A stretch of DNA of 64,000 nucleotides from Adineta steineri (lineage: Eukaryota > Rotifera > Eurotatoria > Adinetida > Adinetidae), in NCBI GenBank assembly GCA_905250115.1, contig CAJNOI010000004.1, positions 1,340,621-1,404,620 of the forward strand. The letters are read 5' to 3'. This document shows positions 63,209-64,000 of this stretch, one piece after another. Under the pieces are notes generated by a model that saw only the letters and a program-made list of their open reading frames with translations, made no database searches and was not told where the DNA came from. The translations under genes and the position numbers were made by a program. How positions within the stretch are numbered: position 1 is the first letter of the stretch; every line of letters begins with the position of its first letter.

Positions 63209-63475
63209 ATAGACATAATGAGAAGAATAGATAGATCTGATGAATTAATTAGTCTTACTAGAATAGTCCATTGTTTTATATAGTACGCATGCTTAATGCA
63301 CAATCGCAATGAATATTTTTATTTTTAGTTTACTCGCTTGATATACATCTATGATATGAATTTAAATATGTCATAAGAAATAGTTTTATATTATTTTTTT
63401 TTTCTAATTATTCGTGATTAATTTAGATAGTAAATAGATCTTTATTGAGAATATATATTTGTTTTTCCTTTTCAG
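63209..63475. other. Short intergenic spacer
   Basis: About 270 bp between two plus-strand genes, AT-rich with T-runs. It ends with the pyrimidine-rich acceptor just before the ATG at 63476. Nothing else is seen. Confidence 0.5.
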
Positions 63476-64000
63476 ATGTCAAAGCCAGGTTTAACGACTC
63501 CACCAAGTGCTCGAGCAGCAAGTCCTCTTAATACAAGTACAGGTGGAAATGGCAATCAATTACCTTCACTTAGTAATACTCCACCACCTCCTGGTGATGA
63601 TATGCAACCACCACAACAACAACGGATGCATCAACAACAATCATTACCACCTATGCATTTTGGTGGACCACGAGGTCCTCCACCTCCACATATGATGCAT
63701 CCTGGTGGACATCCTCCACCACAACCAGGTCAATTTGTTGATGATTTTTATGGACCAGGACCACCACCTATGATGCATCCACATCCACATATGATGCATG
63801 GTCCACCACCTTCTCATCATCATCCACATATGAGTAATTTACTTGGTGGTCCTGGTCCACCACCACCTCATGCACGTGGTATGATGCTTATGCATGGACC
63901 ACCACCACCACAAATGATGCCACGTACTTATCCACCACATACACATCATATTAATAATCCACAAAATCCAAATTCATCTTCAATTGCTATATGTGGTTCA
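63476..64000 (+). CDS. Pro/His/Met-rich low-complexity protein, first coding exon (cut by window edge)
   Basis: The ATG at 63476 lies directly after TTTTCCTTTTCAG, a strong acceptor, so it either starts the coding part after a 5'UTR intron or leader, or is an internal exon start. The 175 visible residues begin MSKPGLTTPPSARAASPLNT, then runs of Pro, His, Met and Gly (PPPPHMMHPGG, HPHPHMMHGPPP). Just before the edge the low complexity ends with NPNSSSIAICGS. Such composition fits transcription cofactors. If the next codon is Cys, CGSC would match the first zinc pair of a pygopus-type PHD finger; this is only a guess. A dense antisense frame over 63644-63829 is a shadow of the CAC/CCA repeats. 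Confidence 0.55.
   Translation, partial: MSKPGLTTPPSARAASPLNTSTGGNGNQLPSLSNTPPPPGDDMQPPQQQRMHQQQSLPPMHFGGPRGPPPPHMMHPGGHPPPQPGQFVDDFYGPGPPPMMHPHPHMMHGPPPSHHHPHMSNLLGGPGPPPPHARGMMLMHGPPPPQMMPRTYPPHTHHINNPQNPNSSSIAICGS

Noticed and set aside
63644-63829. Trp/Met-rich minus-strand frame
   Set aside because: Antisense translation of CCA/CAT repeats of the Pro/His-rich exon.

Overview
The window looks like nuclear DNA of a small, AT-rich animal genome, most likely a bdelloid rotifer (Adineta or Rotaria type). The reasons are animal-specific genes (supervillin, TIPIN, CRTC), GT-AG introns mostly 45-65 nt long, two rhodopsin-type receptors of the divergent kind common in bdelloids, and short interstitial copies of a hexamer equal to the bdelloid telomere unit TGTGGG. 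The organism is an inference; no marker gene settles it.

Left part, about 1-23.8 kb: every gene lies on the minus strand and most have few introns. They are a giant HECT ubiquitin ligase with a SPRY domain (cut by the left edge, coding almost entirely in one 7.76-kb exon), a membrane-anchored METTL24-like methyltransferase, a class A FAD monooxygenase, two 7TM receptors with an E2 ubiquitin-conjugating enzyme of unusual length between them, and a secreted propeller protein. Four of the spacers between these genes carry C-rich, telomere-like motifs, three of them arranged as imperfect hairpins.

Middle, about 24-33 kb: an 18-exon coiled-coil gene (minus) shares a 380-bp divergent promoter with a 12-exon gene (plus). 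That plus-strand gene encodes an acidic nuclear protein built from a tandem array of symmetric phase-1 exons, most of them carrying one AT-hook preceded by an S-P-x-K site. A secreted DNase I-like gene (minus) follows.

Right part, about 33-64 kb: one very large supervillin gene (minus, 33.4-51.9 kb) has a long disordered N-terminal half, gelsolin-type repeats and a C-terminal villin headpiece. It has kilobase introns, a 16-residue coding repeat and two short ATG exons whose splice phase fits the next exon, which suggests internal promoters. A 5.5-kb gene-free AT-rich stretch follows. Then come TIPIN (plus), a CRTC coactivator (minus, convergent with TIPIN), a one-exon single-pass membrane protein (plus), and the start of a Pro/His-rich gene cut by the right edge.

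The neighbours do not form one pathway. I saw no rRNA, tRNA, CRISPR array, LTR element, LINE or DNA transposon that I could support. The observations most worth a second look are the AT-hook exon array, the nested starts in supervillin, the telomere-like hairpins in the left half, and the repeated placement of splice-acceptor-like sites directly before start codons, which fits spliced-leader trans-splicing.
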